A stretch of 64,000 nucleotides of DNA from Earliella scabrosa (GCA_022605405.1 JABYQQ010000009.1:868001-932000), one strand, 5' to 3'. Shown: positions 11,027 through 22,725, numbered from the stretch's first letter. Program-made: numbers and translations. The notes: a model not told the origin generated them from the sequence alone.

Positions 11027-12851
11027 TCATGCCGGATGCTGACCCCGCTTCTGCGCCCTCGCCCAGTTCCATTCTTGTTCACGCACGGCTGCCAGGGCCG
11101 GAAGGAGATCATGCGTGACCTCGTCCCACATCAGCCTCGGCTCCTCATCCTCATCCTCCCACATCTCCGCGGGCATATCTTCGAAGTCCTCCGCGATGAG
11201 CCACGCCGTATCCACCGTCCGCAAGCGCGGGAACGTATCCGACAAGAATCCCGCGACCGGTACGGGGTCCTGTATCTCTGACCAGCCGACGCGCAGTGTC
11301 CTCAGCGGATGGGCGGGCGGCCGAGGCGTACGCCGGAGGGGGGCCCCGATGGGAGCGGGTGCGGATGCGGGAGCGGGAGGCAGTTTTGTGGTATCAACGC
11401 CGATGCGCAGGACCTCCAGCTTGGGACAGGCGCGCGCGAGGTCTGCGAGGCTGGACAGGGAGACTTTGGGCTCGCGCCAGACGCGGTTGAGGTCATCGAA
11501 CCCGAGCTCGAGACGGCGTAGGTGGGGCCACGTGCGACCGATGAGGTCGAGCGTGCCGTCGTCGATGTCGTAGTCGCAGTTGATGCTGAGGACAAGTTCG
11601 GTCAGGGAGGGGAGCGAGTAGAGCGGCTTGAGCATGTGGCTGGTAATGGGGAAGAAGATGTGTCTCCCGAAGGGTCCGCTGGATATGGTCACGAACGTGA
11701 GCACCTCGGCGTATGGTCGCGACCCCACGGCAGCGATGGCATCGACGACGGTTTCGAACGCCCATTGTTCGCCACGGAACTCGAGGGAGACGGCGCGGAG
11801 CTCCGGGGAGGAGACGTGTTGGAATACAGCCAAACAGACCGAGAGCGAGTCCTGGTCTGTGACGGCCAACTCGCGTAGTGCCGGGAAGAGATTGGATTGT
11901 CCAGAGGTTTGAAGTGCAGCGACATTGTCCGGTCGAAGCGCCAACTTGAGCGACCTGAGTTCCGGCAATTGAGCCAGGTGTAACAATGCGGGCGGGGTGA
12001 TCGGGACGTCGGCGGTAAAGGAAGTGAGGTGGCGGAACGAGCCTAGGGCGTCTCCAATCATCGTGTTGGCGGAGGAGTTCTGCTCAGGCTCTCGATACTC
12101 GATGGACAACGACCGGAGCTCGGGAGCACATCGTTGGAGTTCTGAGAGGGCCTGCCGGAGCACGTCTTCCTTCAGCGCCAATGGGTTATCGCCGAACAGC
12201 AAGGAGACGTCCTGCACATCGGGAGTAAGAAAAACGTCCAGGTAGCGATGCAACACTAATGAGTCGAGACCGGCGCTGTAGTGGGCAAAAGCTTCGAATC
12301 TATGGAGATTAGGGAGAAGTTTCTCGTTCGTGCCCGCAGAGTAGCTCTTCAACGCATCAAAGACACCAGGCGAGACCCTCAGTCGGAACAGATTGGAGGT
12401 GAAGGGAACACATTTGTACGGTTCCAGAATGGCCCGAACGCGGGCAGCGTATTGACGAGTGCGGATGAAGTCGGTGGCTACCAGTGAACGGGTGAAGGTC
12501 TGGTATTGGAGTGACGCGTACGCCGAATGTCAGCCATCCGATCTTGGACTCGAGCAGCAGCGATCATGAACGCACTATGTGGAACTTGGATTTAGCCTCA
12601 GGTTCTCCGATGGCCCACAAATCACGAGGCATGGTGAGAAGCAGAGGAATGATTCCCGGGATAGCACGCCAGAGAATATCTATGGCAATATCGTGCAAGG
12701 AGCGACTGGTCGTTGTCAAGGCTAGTACGGTCTTCAGGTCATGTCCATCTTCTTCGGCGTCCCTCCGGGTCCATCGCTGGGGGCCTGAGTAGATATTCTT
12801 GCAAATTTGAAGAAGCGTCTCTGATGGTAAATCCTGGAGAGAAGGCGGCAT
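11027..12851 (-). CDS. F-box/LRR-like protein, array copy 4 (582 aa, 2 exons)
   Basis: Exon 1 is 12851-12576 (92 codons) and exon 2 is 12499-11027, phase 0, with a 76-nt intron (GTGCGT donor, CCAG acceptor). The start at 12851 begins MPPSLQDLPSETLLQICKNI, matching the F-box position of the paralogs; an in-frame ATG further up at 12923 would add 24 residues and is less likely. The C-terminal part has IDDGTLDLIGRTWPHLRRLE, VAGFLSDTFPRLR and VREQEWNW near residue 564. In the last motif the usual Arg after QE is replaced by Trp. Closest relative is copy 3. Predicted SCF substrate adaptor. Confidence 0.82.
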
Positions 12852-13601
12852 TGTGCTATGTAGGATAGGGGCAAAGGTGAACAATGAGGCTCCTGCCACG
12901 AGGTCAGCATCCACAATTCGCACAACCTAGTAGCAGGGCAACGTACGCAGATTGAATGGGCGCGAACAGTTTTGTCAATGCTTGAGCGGAAGCAAGACGC
13001 ACTGGCCTAAGTCTCGCTGTCTTGCCAACCGTTTTTCTCAACCAGGCACCGTCAGTCGATCGTGCAATCACGATTCAGGAGCCTCCTTTGCTGTCGGAGC
13101 TAGGATCCACATCGCCGCACGACCGTCAGTGCAGGTGAATAATAACGGCATGCCTCCTTCGTTAGGGTCCGTACATGAGCACCGCATTATTTTGAGCTTA
13201 CCTCAGCTCATACGGTGGGCTTTGTAAATACTACAGCAGGCGATGTTGTCCGCAGGAGTAGGCAAGTTAGGGTAGCGGCGGTTGCCGCGGATGTACGATC
13301 TGGATCTGGTCTTGTAAGCGCTCAGTGACGTAGTCCAAGTCCAAGGCCTTTGTTGAATTGACAATGTCGTAATGTTTTTCCTTCTTGCTGTCAGTGCAAG
13401 TATATATACTGCCTGGGGCTCGACACAACGTAAGTGGATCTACCGTGACTGGTTACCGAGTCGTCAGTGGATCCTCCGCCGTACGTCGCCATCTCGAACC
13501 ACCACCCACACAAGCTTCAGACGTGCTTTGCAGGATAGCAAAGAGCTACCATCAGCTGAAAGCGTCCGATCCAAACCGACTCTTGTCAACGGACTCGTTC
13601 A
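12852..13601. promoter_or_regulatory. Divergent promoter region between array copies 4 and 5
   Basis: A 750-bp gap separates two start codons pointing away from each other. A TATATATA run at 13401-13408 lies about 195 bp before the start of copy 5 and could be its TATA element. Nothing else was recognised. Confidence 0.4.
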
Positions 13602-15422
13602 ATGTCTTCTCTACACCAACCCGTGCTCCCCGCCGAGGTCTTCCGGAGAATATGCCAATGTCTCATGGTCGACATCCGCAGAGCTTTGGAGTTTGACTCT
13701 GAGGCCGCCAATGCGATACTCTCACTTACGCGCACCTGTAAGCAATCCTTGGAGCCCGCCCTCGACACAATCTGGCACACAATCCCTACTGTCGCATGCC
13801 TTCTCTATGCAATGCCTCAAGACCTCTGGATAGCGGAGGACGTGTACGAGTCGGCGAATGCTGTCGGTGTCTCACACACGCGATTAGTACGTTCTATCTT
13901 TGTTTCCTACCCGGAATGTGCTCATTGTTGTCGCCAGTCTTTCGTGCGCTCTCCCCGCGAATCCGATTTCGCTCGCATTGAGTACTATACGCGTCGCGTG
14001 CGACAGGTCATAATGGACTTTCAATACACTCATCTCTCGAGGGTCGCGCGCTTCCACATCGTCGCACCGGGCGTCCTTCACGCCTTTGTGGCCCGCTACC
14101 CCGACGGCAAGCTCTTCCCTTATCTTCAAGTCTTGCGTATGGCCTGTATGGCCGACGATCCCACAGCTGTACCCCGTTACATTCCCGTCTTCTTCACTCC
14201 CTCCCTCAACGATGTGTTCTATTGTCCCTACACGATGCAAGTCTCTGACATGCAAGACTTCGGCTGTTGCGGCATGCTCGAGAAGCTGCAGCGACGGTCT
14301 CCTTCCCTCCGACGGCTGGGCTTGATCGTCTACCCTCACAAACGGTGCAACGCGTTGAGCCTAGCAGTATCACGGGTTATATGTGGCTTCCATGCCCTGG
14401 AGAGCCTCACGAACGAGAACATCCCACTGAGCCTTGACGCGATCCGTCATCTGGCCACGCTTCCATCGCTGCAAGATCTATTCACGAAGCTCGTCGCGAC
14501 ACCTGGCGCCTCCCACCTTGAGCTGTTCCGCGGTTCAAAACATGCGATCTACTTCCCTGCTCTCAAGAAGCTCAAGCTCATCCACGAACGCGGCCTCTCC
14601 GTGTGCACAACAATCGTCGGGTCTGTGCGGTCCACCGTCCTCGAATCGGTCGAGATCTGCTGCCACCTAGAGAGCGTCCCATTGAAACACATTGCCGAAT
14701 TCTTCAAGGTGCTCGCTGGTCTTCCCGAGACCAAGTCATCGCTCCAATGTGTCTCCATCTCGATCAACAAACTCCGCGACGACCCGGCGCGCTTCCCCAT
14801 CACTCGAAAGACCCTAAAACCCCTTCTCAAGCTCAGCAACCTCAGGGACGTCAACATCCACATCCACCATCCGATGCACATCGATGACGGTCTCCTCTGC
14901 GATATGGCGTACGCGTGGCCCAACCTGTTCCGCCTCGAGCTCCGAGTCAGGTGGCCTTTGGAGGACTCGGCTCCACCCGCAACACTGGCAGGCCTCATCC
15001 CGTTCGTGGATGCGTGCCCGTCGCTGTCTGAGCTCGGAGTCGCCATCCGCACCGATCTCAGCTACGTCCCGCAGTCCCTGCACGAGCTCCGACCCCGCTG
15101 TAGGGCGTTGGAGCATGGACTCGAGATACTCGATGTCGGACGCTCGGAGATCCAGGACCCCCTTGCGGTCGCTGCATTCCTGTTCGATCTCTTTCCGAAG
15201 CTGGTTGCAGTGGTTTGTGATTGGCCGCTTGAGGAGGACGGGTGGGCGGACGGGGAGAATGAGGAGGAAGTCAGGAGATTGCTGGCAGAGTCGAGAATCC
15301 GGGACAAGTGGGACCAGGTGTCGTGGCTCATCAGTCACTTTTCGAAGGTTCGACGCCAGGAGAGGTCGTGGGCGGCGGAGCATGGGCGTCGGGTGGTTCC
15401 GTTGGACATGGATGGATCGTAA
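13602..15422 (+). CDS. F-box/LRR-like protein, array copy 5 (589 aa spliced, 606 aa unspliced)
   Basis: Exon 1 is 13602-13886 (95 codons) and exon 2 is 13938-15422. The intron sits exactly where all paralogs have theirs, with a GTACGT donor and CGCCAG acceptor, but it is 51 nt long and has no stop, so the frame is open through it. Retention would add 17 residues between HTRL and SFVRSPRESDF. The F-box is LPAEVFRRICQCLM with a DTIWHTIPT helix. C-terminal blocks are IDDGLLCDMAYAWPNLFRLE, LAVAAFLFDLFPKL and VRRQERSW near residue 566. It is convergent with copy 6, only 171 bp between stop codons. Predicted SCF adaptor, target unknown. Confidence 0.82.
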   Translation: MSSLHQPVLPAEVFRRICQCLMVDIRRALEFDSEAANAILSLTRTCKQSLEPALDTIWHTIPTVACLLYAMPQDLWIAEDVYESANAVGVSHTRLVRSIFVSYPECAHCCRQSFVRSPRESDFARIEYYTRRVRQVIMDFQYTHLSRVARFHIVAPGVLHAFVARYPDGKLFPYLQVLRMACMADDPTAVPRYIPVFFTPSLNDVFYCPYTMQVSDMQDFGCCGMLEKLQRRSPSLRRLGLIVYPHKRCNALSLAVSRVICGFHALESLTNENIPLSLDAIRHLATLPSLQDLFTKLVATPGASHLELFRGSKHAIYFPALKKLKLIHERGLSVCTTIVGSVRSTVLESVEICCHLESVPLKHIAEFFKVLAGLPETKSSLQCVSISINKLRDDPARFPITRKTLKPLLKLSNLRDVNIHIHHPMHIDDGLLCDMAYAWPNLFRLELRVRWPLEDSAPPATLAGLIPFVDACPSLSELGVAIRTDLSYVPQSLHELRPRCRALEHGLEILDVGRSEIQDPLAVAAFLFDLFPKLVAVVCDWPLEEDGWADGENEEEVRRLLAESRIRDKWDQVSWLISHFSKVRRQERSWAAEHGRRVVPLDMDGS

Positions 15423-15593
15423 CAATGACCTTTGATGGATTGTATGACAGATTGTACAAGCAATCCCTGGGCATCCATGCCGAAATGGCGGTACGTGAAT
15501 CAACGAGCAAATACATTCAAGTCGAACCAGCTACTTATGCGCGAGTTCGATACCTCCCCCTAACCATCTTCACACAACACGAGTAGTACGACA

Positions 15594-17344
15594 CTACAAA
15601 TCCGTTGACCGCCTTCTGGCCGGTTTCCTCTCCTGACCCCGCACCGTCACAAAGTTATCAGTCAATTCAAAGACCTTCCCCCATTTCGCACAACGCTTAG
15701 CCAAAACCTCGGCGTCCGCGGGCGAGTATCCAGGCTGGAGGAGCTCGGCGCCGTCGATCCACATGTGAAAGAAATCCATGAACCGGTAGGACAAGCCCCT
15801 CAGGTTCGGCGCAACGCACGACAGGAACGCCGCGACCGTACAAGGTTCGCCGATCTCCGACCCGCCCACGTCCAAATACCGCAAGGGGCAGCACCGCTGG
15901 TCGATGCGCTCCTCCGGCGCGCGCTCGAAGTCGAGGTCGACCCGGAGATGGGTCAACTGGCGAGGTCCGTTGAGGGCGAGCGCGACGAGCGCGTTGCCGG
16001 TGACGCGGGCCTTGCCTCCTACGGGCGGGACGTCGAGCCGGAGCTTGCGGATGTTTGGCCATGCGGCGGACATGGCTGCGAGCGTAGCGTCGGTGAGGTA
16101 GACCGGGACGCCCGTCGCGATGCGGAACTTCTCGAGGTTCGGGAGGTCGTACAGCGGCGCGAACGCGTCGTCCCAAAGGGCAGGCGACGGGGACTGCGCA
16201 GTGTCGTGGCCAAGGTTTCCGGATTGACCTGCGTGCTCTTGGTCCCAGGTTGAATCGACCAGAGAGACGGTCTTGATGGTCTGCCGGCTCTCATGCTGCC
16301 CCACGGCTCGGAAGAAAGCCCGGATGTGGTCAGGGTCGGTCTGCGCGGCCTCCACCTTGACCTTCTGCAAGTGGCGCGACTGGACGAGCGGCACAACTCG
16401 GGTGGGAAGGGCGAGGCCGTTCTTCGTCCGGATGGAGAGCTCGCGCAGGGCACAGAACGCCGAGTTCTCTGAGGACGAGGATCCGTCAAGGCCGGTCAAG
16501 TCTTGCGTGAAGCTCTCGTCCGTCGCCAGTCCGAGACGTTCCAAGTTTGGCAGACGGCTGAGATGGCGGATCGCTGCGGTCGATATCGCGTAGTGGCCCG
16601 TGTGCACGCACGTCAGGCGGTCGAAGCAGACGATGGCGTCCGAGAGGCTCCTAGATGGCACGATGGGTAAGCGGCGGCCGCTAAAGTCCTCCATGTCCAA
16701 CGTCTGCAGGCCAGGGCCCCAGACCAGCTGCCAGCGTGGGAGGTCGTCCTCTTTGGTGTCATCCAGCCATGGAGACAAGCTGTCGCGGAGTGTTCGCAAA
16801 TTAGGGAATAGTGGCGCATTGAGACGTTGAACGGAAGCCTCAGGCTGAGCGTTGCAGCTTTCGGCCAGGAGGGCGAACGCATCTGGGCGCACGGTCCACC
16901 GCAACATTGGCCGCCGCCGCACTTGCTCGATCGCCTTGACGCGTGGCGCATAGTACCGCAGGCGTTCCAAGTCGCACTCCTCCAGTGGACGAACGAACTC
17001 CTGTCGGTTCGGTTGAAGTGACGCGTGAACGACAGAAGCCAAGGCCGGGCGCTGCATGTACTCACAACATTCATCACGGGCTCATGGAAGCCATCGCCAC
17101 CGAGTGTTGCTACTCTCACCGTGCACTGGCAACGTTTCCGGGGGATCGTGAATATCACAATGTTCGTGTCCGGAAGCGTGTGCCAGATGGTGTCCAGAGC
17201 GGGCTCGAGAACGGCGTGGCAGGTCAAGGCGAGCGCAACAAGGGATCGGTTCGTGAGGCGCCGCTCGAGTCCCTCAGAGGGCTGGATGAGACATTCGCAT
17301 ATGGTGCGTATGAGGTTGGGCGGGAGCTGGTCGAAGCGTGGCAT
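15594..17344 (-). CDS. F-box/LRR-like protein, array copy 6 (561 aa, 2 exons)
   Basis: Exon 1 is 17344-17066 (93 codons) and exon 2 is 17000-15594; 65-nt intron, GTGAGT donor, ACAG acceptor, phase 0. The F-box is LPPNLIRTICECLI with a DTIWHTLPD helix. Exon 2 starts EFVRPLEECDLERLRYYAPR. The C-terminus has LTDATLAAMSAAWPNIRKL, a diverged VAAFLSCVAPNL block and VRGQERKP near residue 546, where the final Trp is lost. It is the most diverged of the plus/minus copies in the first half of the array. Predicted SCF adaptor. Confidence 0.8.
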
Positions 17345-17727
17345 GCCTTGTCAAGACCCTGAGGGTATGGAGAGCAAGCTGATCGTCGAGGAGAGGTTGA
17401 GAAGGTGCTTGCCTTCACGGATGCTCCCGCTTTATAGGTTCGACGGTTTGAGGTCACGTGCGCGCAACAAGAACATGAGATGGTCGTTCCGATTCAGGGT
17501 ATTCGCGAGCTGGGTCATCGCGTGTAGGCCATAGAGGCTGCTGGTCCTCCCGTGTTATCCTGTATGACAATGAGACGCTCTGCACAATACCAAGTCATAG
17601 GTTCGGTGGGTCGAGTGTTCCACGGTACCCTTTACACGGAGCTACAGAAAGCACTTGAGCTTCGAGCTGACTTCCAAACTGGCATTCCCCATGTCAGCAT
17701 ATACATGTCCATGTACAGATGTCTTGC

Positions 17728-18362
17728 TCAACCTGTCCGTGATCAAAATAGTGAGTATATGCTGTGGTGGGGACATGCGGGCACAACACGTACCTGACGA
17801 CTCGCGCTCCTCCAGCATGGACGACCTCGACGCCGTTTCCGGAGTCCCACCAGCCCCGAAGGCCGCCCTCTGCAAGTCCCGCGAAAACGTCGATGACGGC
17901 GCTGCTGGCACTTCGCCCCATCATATGAGTGGGTGATGCATAGACACAAGGATTGAGATCATGGTCAGTTCCGACATGCTTCGCATGCGCACCCATCCGT
18001 CCACCCAGTCATGATTTACAGAGACACTCACCCGCACCCGCACCCTGGCCCGAGTCGTCCCCATTTGGTTGGTTCCGCCGCAGACTTTGCTGCGTCATAG
18101 CAAGCATCTGCGCGAGCTGATCCTGCACGCTCGTCGTGCGCCGCCGCTCCTCCTCCTCTCGCGCGAGCTTGCGCGCGTGTCGGTCGTCGCTCGCCCCATT
18201 GCACTGTTGGATGCCCTCCCCGACTTGCTGGATCGCGTTCGTGAGCCGTTCGAGCTGGTCGTCGAGCGAGGCGTAGGACGTCCTTATTGCAGGATCAGAT
18301 GAGGGCGTGGACGGGTTGGGAGACGAGGGTTCAGGAGAAGAGTGGGAGGATAGATCCGACAT
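17728..18362 (-). CDS. Small polar protein of unknown function (about 150 aa, 3 exons, tentative model)
   Basis: Exon 1 (18362-18032) is clear: MSDLSSHSSPEPSSPNPSTP, then a charged region around residues 30-85 (LDDQLERLTNAIQQVGEGI, then ARKLAREEEERRR) likely to form a coiled coil. A GTGAGT donor follows. I propose exon 2 at 17910-17794, which continues a Ser/Thr-rich frame (VPAAPSSTFSRDLQR to LEERESSG). Exon 3 at 17732-17728 gives the stop immediately after a GTACGT donor and ACAG acceptor. The last two joins are weaker. Not splicing the last intron would extend the protein to a stop at 17642. No family recognised. It is unrelated to the F-box array. Confidence 0.42.
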
Positions 18363-19808
18363 GGTGGTGGTAGCGGGGAGACATAGACTGAGTGAGTACT
18401 AACACTCGTGGGCGGATCGCTCACTGTCTAGAGCGGGGCTGGGGCGAATGGCAGATGGAGGAAAGCAAAGAACAGAACACGCAGCTGTGATTTGGTTCCG
18501 TATGGAACTACGAGTATACACAAAACGGTTCCTACAACCCTATACTCCCAGCTTCCTCCTACCCTCGTCTGACTTCCTGTTGCGATCTACGCCGATCTAG
18601 GTCAGATCAGCCCCATTTCGAACGCTGAAGACGTCGAGACATACCTGATACCATTTTCACACCTTCGCTGAAGCCGATGAAAGGAGATCGACACTCGCGA
18701 AGAGCATCCGGAGAGAGAGAAAAATTGGCAAAGGGAAGACGACAGCACCAGAGTAGTCTGAATCGAGTTTCGTAGGAGCACGAGGCCCCACACACGCGAG
18801 CCGCGAAGTGCACTAAAGGACGCAGCACCCGCGATTCCTGCCGCCGCGAACGAGTCGCAGGCCGACGAGGAGGCGGATGCGCGCCCGATCCCTGCGCCGT
18901 ATCCCAACGTCCGCGGACCACCCCTCGACGCCGAAGCGCTTCTCCGGGGCCCAGAGGGAGGCCTCCAACGCGTCTGCCAGGACAAGCCCGGTGTCTGCGA
19001 TGTCGGCCCTGGACGGACGGTATTTCTGGTGCGACGCTCAGTCTGTTCGGACTGGACCCAGCTAGAGTCGATCTGGAGGGATTGGAATGCTCAGACCTTA
19101 GCCCGCTCACGAGCATGGACGGGGGGCGGACGTCCTGTACGGGGTGAGCCTCGCGGCTTTGGTGCTGTCGTCGTGGAGAGAGTCTCTCAGGCCGCCATCG
19201 ACGGCGAAGTCGCAGCAAAATTGCTTCCGGGATCGCCCTTGCACGTGATCGTGTCTGCGGGCGCTTCCTCCGGCGCGATTGCGCGCGTCGCCGACGTCAC
19301 CGAAGGGCACACTCCAGGCAAGCTCATCTCCGTCGTCGCCGCACACAGCCCGCACGTCTTGTTCCTCGTTGTCGAGGACACAACAGTCTCCGATGGACAC
19401 GACTGGGCTGTCGCGCGGGAGGCGAGGGGACCAGAGGGGAGAGGAGGACGTCGACCACGTTGTCCGGGAGACGACCGCGGTGGGACAGCCATCAGACTCG
19501 ACTGGACCGCGTCGTGGGCTCGGACATCATGCAGCGTGCCGTGCTCGATGTCCACCTCGCGTGCGCTGTGATAGGCCCCCGCGCTCCCGGCCCGCTTTCC
19601 TGGCAGCCCGTCGCCTCGCAGGGGTCGTCCGCGGCAACGGTGACAACCGCTGCCTTCTGCTTCCTTTCCCGCATCCCGCATCCCCAACGTCTTCCACCTG
19701 GTTCGTCTTCCTCAACTCAAATACTAGCACGCTTCGCAGGGTCGCCTCGTACGACACCCCCTTCCTCAATTGGGTTTTCGAGCAGTATTCCTCTCCGTCG
19801 CTGCTACC
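18363..19808. other. Intergenic with coding-like fragments, no defined gene
   Basis: Two pieces look like protein but do not assemble into a gene. A minus-strand stretch at about 18800-19015 reads ADIADTGLVLADALEASLW and on. A plus-strand stretch at about 19150-19440 reads AAIDGEVAAKLLPGSPLHVI and GHTPGKLISVVAAHSPHVL with strong G/C at third positions. I do not recognise either family. They may be decayed gene pieces. The last 150 bp should hold the promoter of the methyltransferase gene. Confidence 0.3.
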
Positions 19809-22389
19809 ATGGCCGGTCTCCTCAGCTCCGTCGTCGCGTCCTCTTCTGCACTCTTCAAACCGTCGCTCTGCTCGGTGGCGGAAAAGGCGGCTACCGCGTG
19901 AGTCGACACCCGTGGGTCACTTCGAGCACTGCCTGACGCAACCATAGCCTCTTGCAAAATATTTCTAACGGCACCCTCATCATCCACACCCCCGCCCGCA
20001 CATACTGCTTCGGTGAGCACCAGGAACTACACGGAGAACCCACCGAGGAGCCCCAGAATGCGCTCGCGCCCGTTGCCGAGCTCACGGTTCGCAATCCGAA
20101 CTTTTGGCTTCGTCTTTGCGGAATGGGCGACCTCGGCTTCGCAGAAGCATTTATGTATGGCGAGGTCGATTGCGAAGACCTCGTCAAAGTCTTCCTCGTG
20201 CGTGCTCTCTTCTGTCGCTTGCTTTCACTCGACCTAAACACGTGTCGACTCGTTCCTTATCCGTGCATGTCCCATCGCCCACATACCTTTCGACGCGCAG
20301 GTCTTCCTGGCAAACCGCGCGCAGCTGTCCACAATCGACAACTCCATATTCGCGCGCGTCATGGGCAACCTGCCGGAGCTCGGGCTCACAGCGCGCATAG
20401 TGAACACCGTCACAAACGCGCGCAAGAACATAAGCGCACACTACGACATCAGCAACTCTATGTTCATGGGTGAGTCCCTTCGGTCGTGTGACGTCGTCTA
20501 CCTTGGAACCCTCCTCTATTCGCGGACTTGTACTTGTCTCGCACGGCACGACGTATATGGCGCGCATTGCATGCCTATATGCGCCGTACAAGCCAATCGT
20601 TTCGCTCGTGACACCACGTCGCGCATATACCCACCCTATCAGCGACCAGAACGGGAGACGCGATGCATCCCGCGCTGCAGTCCACAACCTCGCCCAAATG
20701 ACTCAACGTGCGAACGCTGATCATGCGCTCGCGTCCGTGCAGGCTTCCTCTCAAAAGACATGACTTACTCCTGCGCCATCTTCCCCGAGCTCGACGGCGA
20801 CCTCGTCCAGAACGCCTCAAGCGCTTCATCACCCCGACAAAGTCCAAGCCGCACACCCGCACTCAGCACTGGCACCTCGACTCCGAGCACCCTGGCGGAC
20901 TCGGACGCGCACGACGCGCCAAAAGCGATGGAGCTCAACTCTCTTGGCCTATTCTCGGCACCTGCGCGCGGGCAGGGCGAGCAGCACGCAGAGCCAGACG
21001 ACCCGCTCGAAGCCGCGCAGTACCGCAAACTGCAACACATCATTCGCAAGGCGGATATTCGCCCAGGTCATCGCGTGCGTCCCCCCGCGCCTTCAGCCTG
21101 CCGTGTCGTATCTAACAGCGAAAACGAAATCGGCGCGTACAGGTCCTTGAGATCGGGTCCGGCTGGGGATCGATGTCGCTCCTGATCACGTCGACGATCC
21201 CGGACACGACCGTCGACACGCTCACGCTCTCGACGCAGCAGGCGGAGCTCGCGCGGCGGCGGGCGGCGGACGCGGGGCTCTCTGACCGCATCCGCGTGCA
21301 CCTCATGGACTACCGCAACATGCCCCCCGAGTGGGAGGGCAGGTTCGACCGGCTCGTGAGCGTGGAGATGGTCGAGGCGGTCGGGAAGGAGTACATGGAG
21401 GTGCGTTGTGCCCGACTCCTTCGGTGTGTGTGTGCGGAAGCTGATTCTGAAGGGATGTTTGTGGTTGGGCGAGCACAGACGTATTGGGCGAAGATCGACT
21501 GGGCGCTGAACAAGGAGACGGGCGTGGGCGTCGTGCAGGGGATCACGATCCCGGAAGCAAGCAAGTCTGCTCTCGTCGCTTCCTACCGCTCCGAGGCGGA
21601 GACTGACCAGTGCGGGAGGCAGGGTTTGAGCAGTACATGCGCGAGGTCGACTTCATTCGGAAATGGGTGCGTTTGCGTGACATGCTCGCGTCCCGTGCAC
21701 ACTGATGTACTCATGCGTTCGTTCATCTTCGACTCGACCGTGACCGTGGCCTGTCGTACAGAGTGAGTCTCGCGCTGCCGCGATTCCATCACTAATACGT
21801 GCCAACTAATCCCAACTGACTCGCGCGCCCCACGTCTAGTTTTCCCCGGGGGCTTCCTCCCGACGCTCACTTTCCTCGTCGAGACGCTCACGCGCGGTTC
21901 GAAGGGCCGGCTCGTCGTCGACGCCGTGTCGAACATTGGCCCGCACTACGCCCGCACGCTGCGCGAGTGGCGGCGGCGCTTCGAGGCGCGATTCGAGGAG
22001 ATGATCGTCCCGGGTGAGTGCCTAAAATATCTCCGTGGAGGCGCGACACTGAGACCCTTTGATGGTTGCAGCGCTCAAAGCGGAGTACCCGGGCGTGATG
22101 GACTCGAACGACGCGAAGGCGCGGGAGGAGATCGAGGTGTTCCGCAGGAAGTGGATATATTACTAGTGCGTTTTGATCTGTTCGGGGAGTATGGGGAGCT
22201 GACTGGTGCTGTTGGGCAAATAGCTGTTATTGCGAGGTCGGGTTCACGACGCGACGGCTAGGCGGTACGTGCACGTTCTCGCGGTTATGTGGTGGCTCTG
22301 ACCTCGACCGCCTTGGCAACTCGATAGACCACATCCTCACGTTTAGTCGAGAAGGGAACGTCGGGTACGGGTGTCAGGTGTATGAGTAG
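19809..22389 (+). CDS. Cyclopropane-fatty-acid-synthase-like SAM methyltransferase (535 aa, 12 exons)
   Basis: Exons: 19809-19897, 19948-20197, 20301-20469, 20743-21074, 21143-21400, 21479-21560, 21611-21666, 21762 (one nucleotide), 21840-22013, 22072-22165, 22224-22264, 22328-22389. Hallmarks of the CFA synthase family (PF02353): DISNSMFMGFLSKDMTYSC near residue 165; the SAM-binding motif VLEIGSGWGS at 281-290; VEMVEAVGKEYM; VGVVQGITIPEA; and FIRKWIFPGG. These enzymes transfer a methylene group from S-adenosylmethionine to the double bond of a phospholipid acyl chain; related fungal enzymes methylate sphingolipids. I see no N-terminal membrane helices, which favours the soluble CFA type. A Ser/Thr-rich insert lies between residues about 187 and 255. 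The sixth intron (21561-21610) appears to be GC-AG. Restoring the conserved IFPGG needs a 1-nt exon. The frame closes over all joins. Confidence 0.9.
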
Positions 22390-22603
22390 CCTGCTGTTGT
22401 TTCACGTCCTCGGCTGTATGGGTGCGCACGCGGCATTTGGATGCATGCGATGTTTGGTCCTCGTCTCTCTTCTTGCTCATATAGACTGCTTCGGACCTCG
22501 CACTTTCAACGATGGACATTAATGTACATAGACACAATGGTTCTCTGACGAGCAGCCTGCACCTGAGGGACACTCTGCGCTGACACTCCGGGCACCCCGA
22601 AAT

Positions 22604-22725
22604 ATTGCACCGGGCGATAGGCGGGTTATAGGCGTGCAAGTTAACCTATCATACAGCCATTGACTGCCTATTGGCCGGTTTTTGCCTGTCGGTCCGCCTA
22701 TAGACCGTCTATCGCATGGTGCAAA
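22604..22725. mobile_element. Short inverted-repeat element (MITE-like), 31-bp arms
   Basis: The left arm 22604-22634 and the reverse complement of the right arm 22695-22725 match at 25 of 31 positions, sharing TTGCACC, GCGATAG and TATAGGCG in the same order. The spacer is 60 bp. No ORF is present and no clear target duplication can be read. It could be a short non-autonomous transposon or a hairpin-forming repeat; similarity of the arms is direct observation, mobility is inference. Confidence 0.5.
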
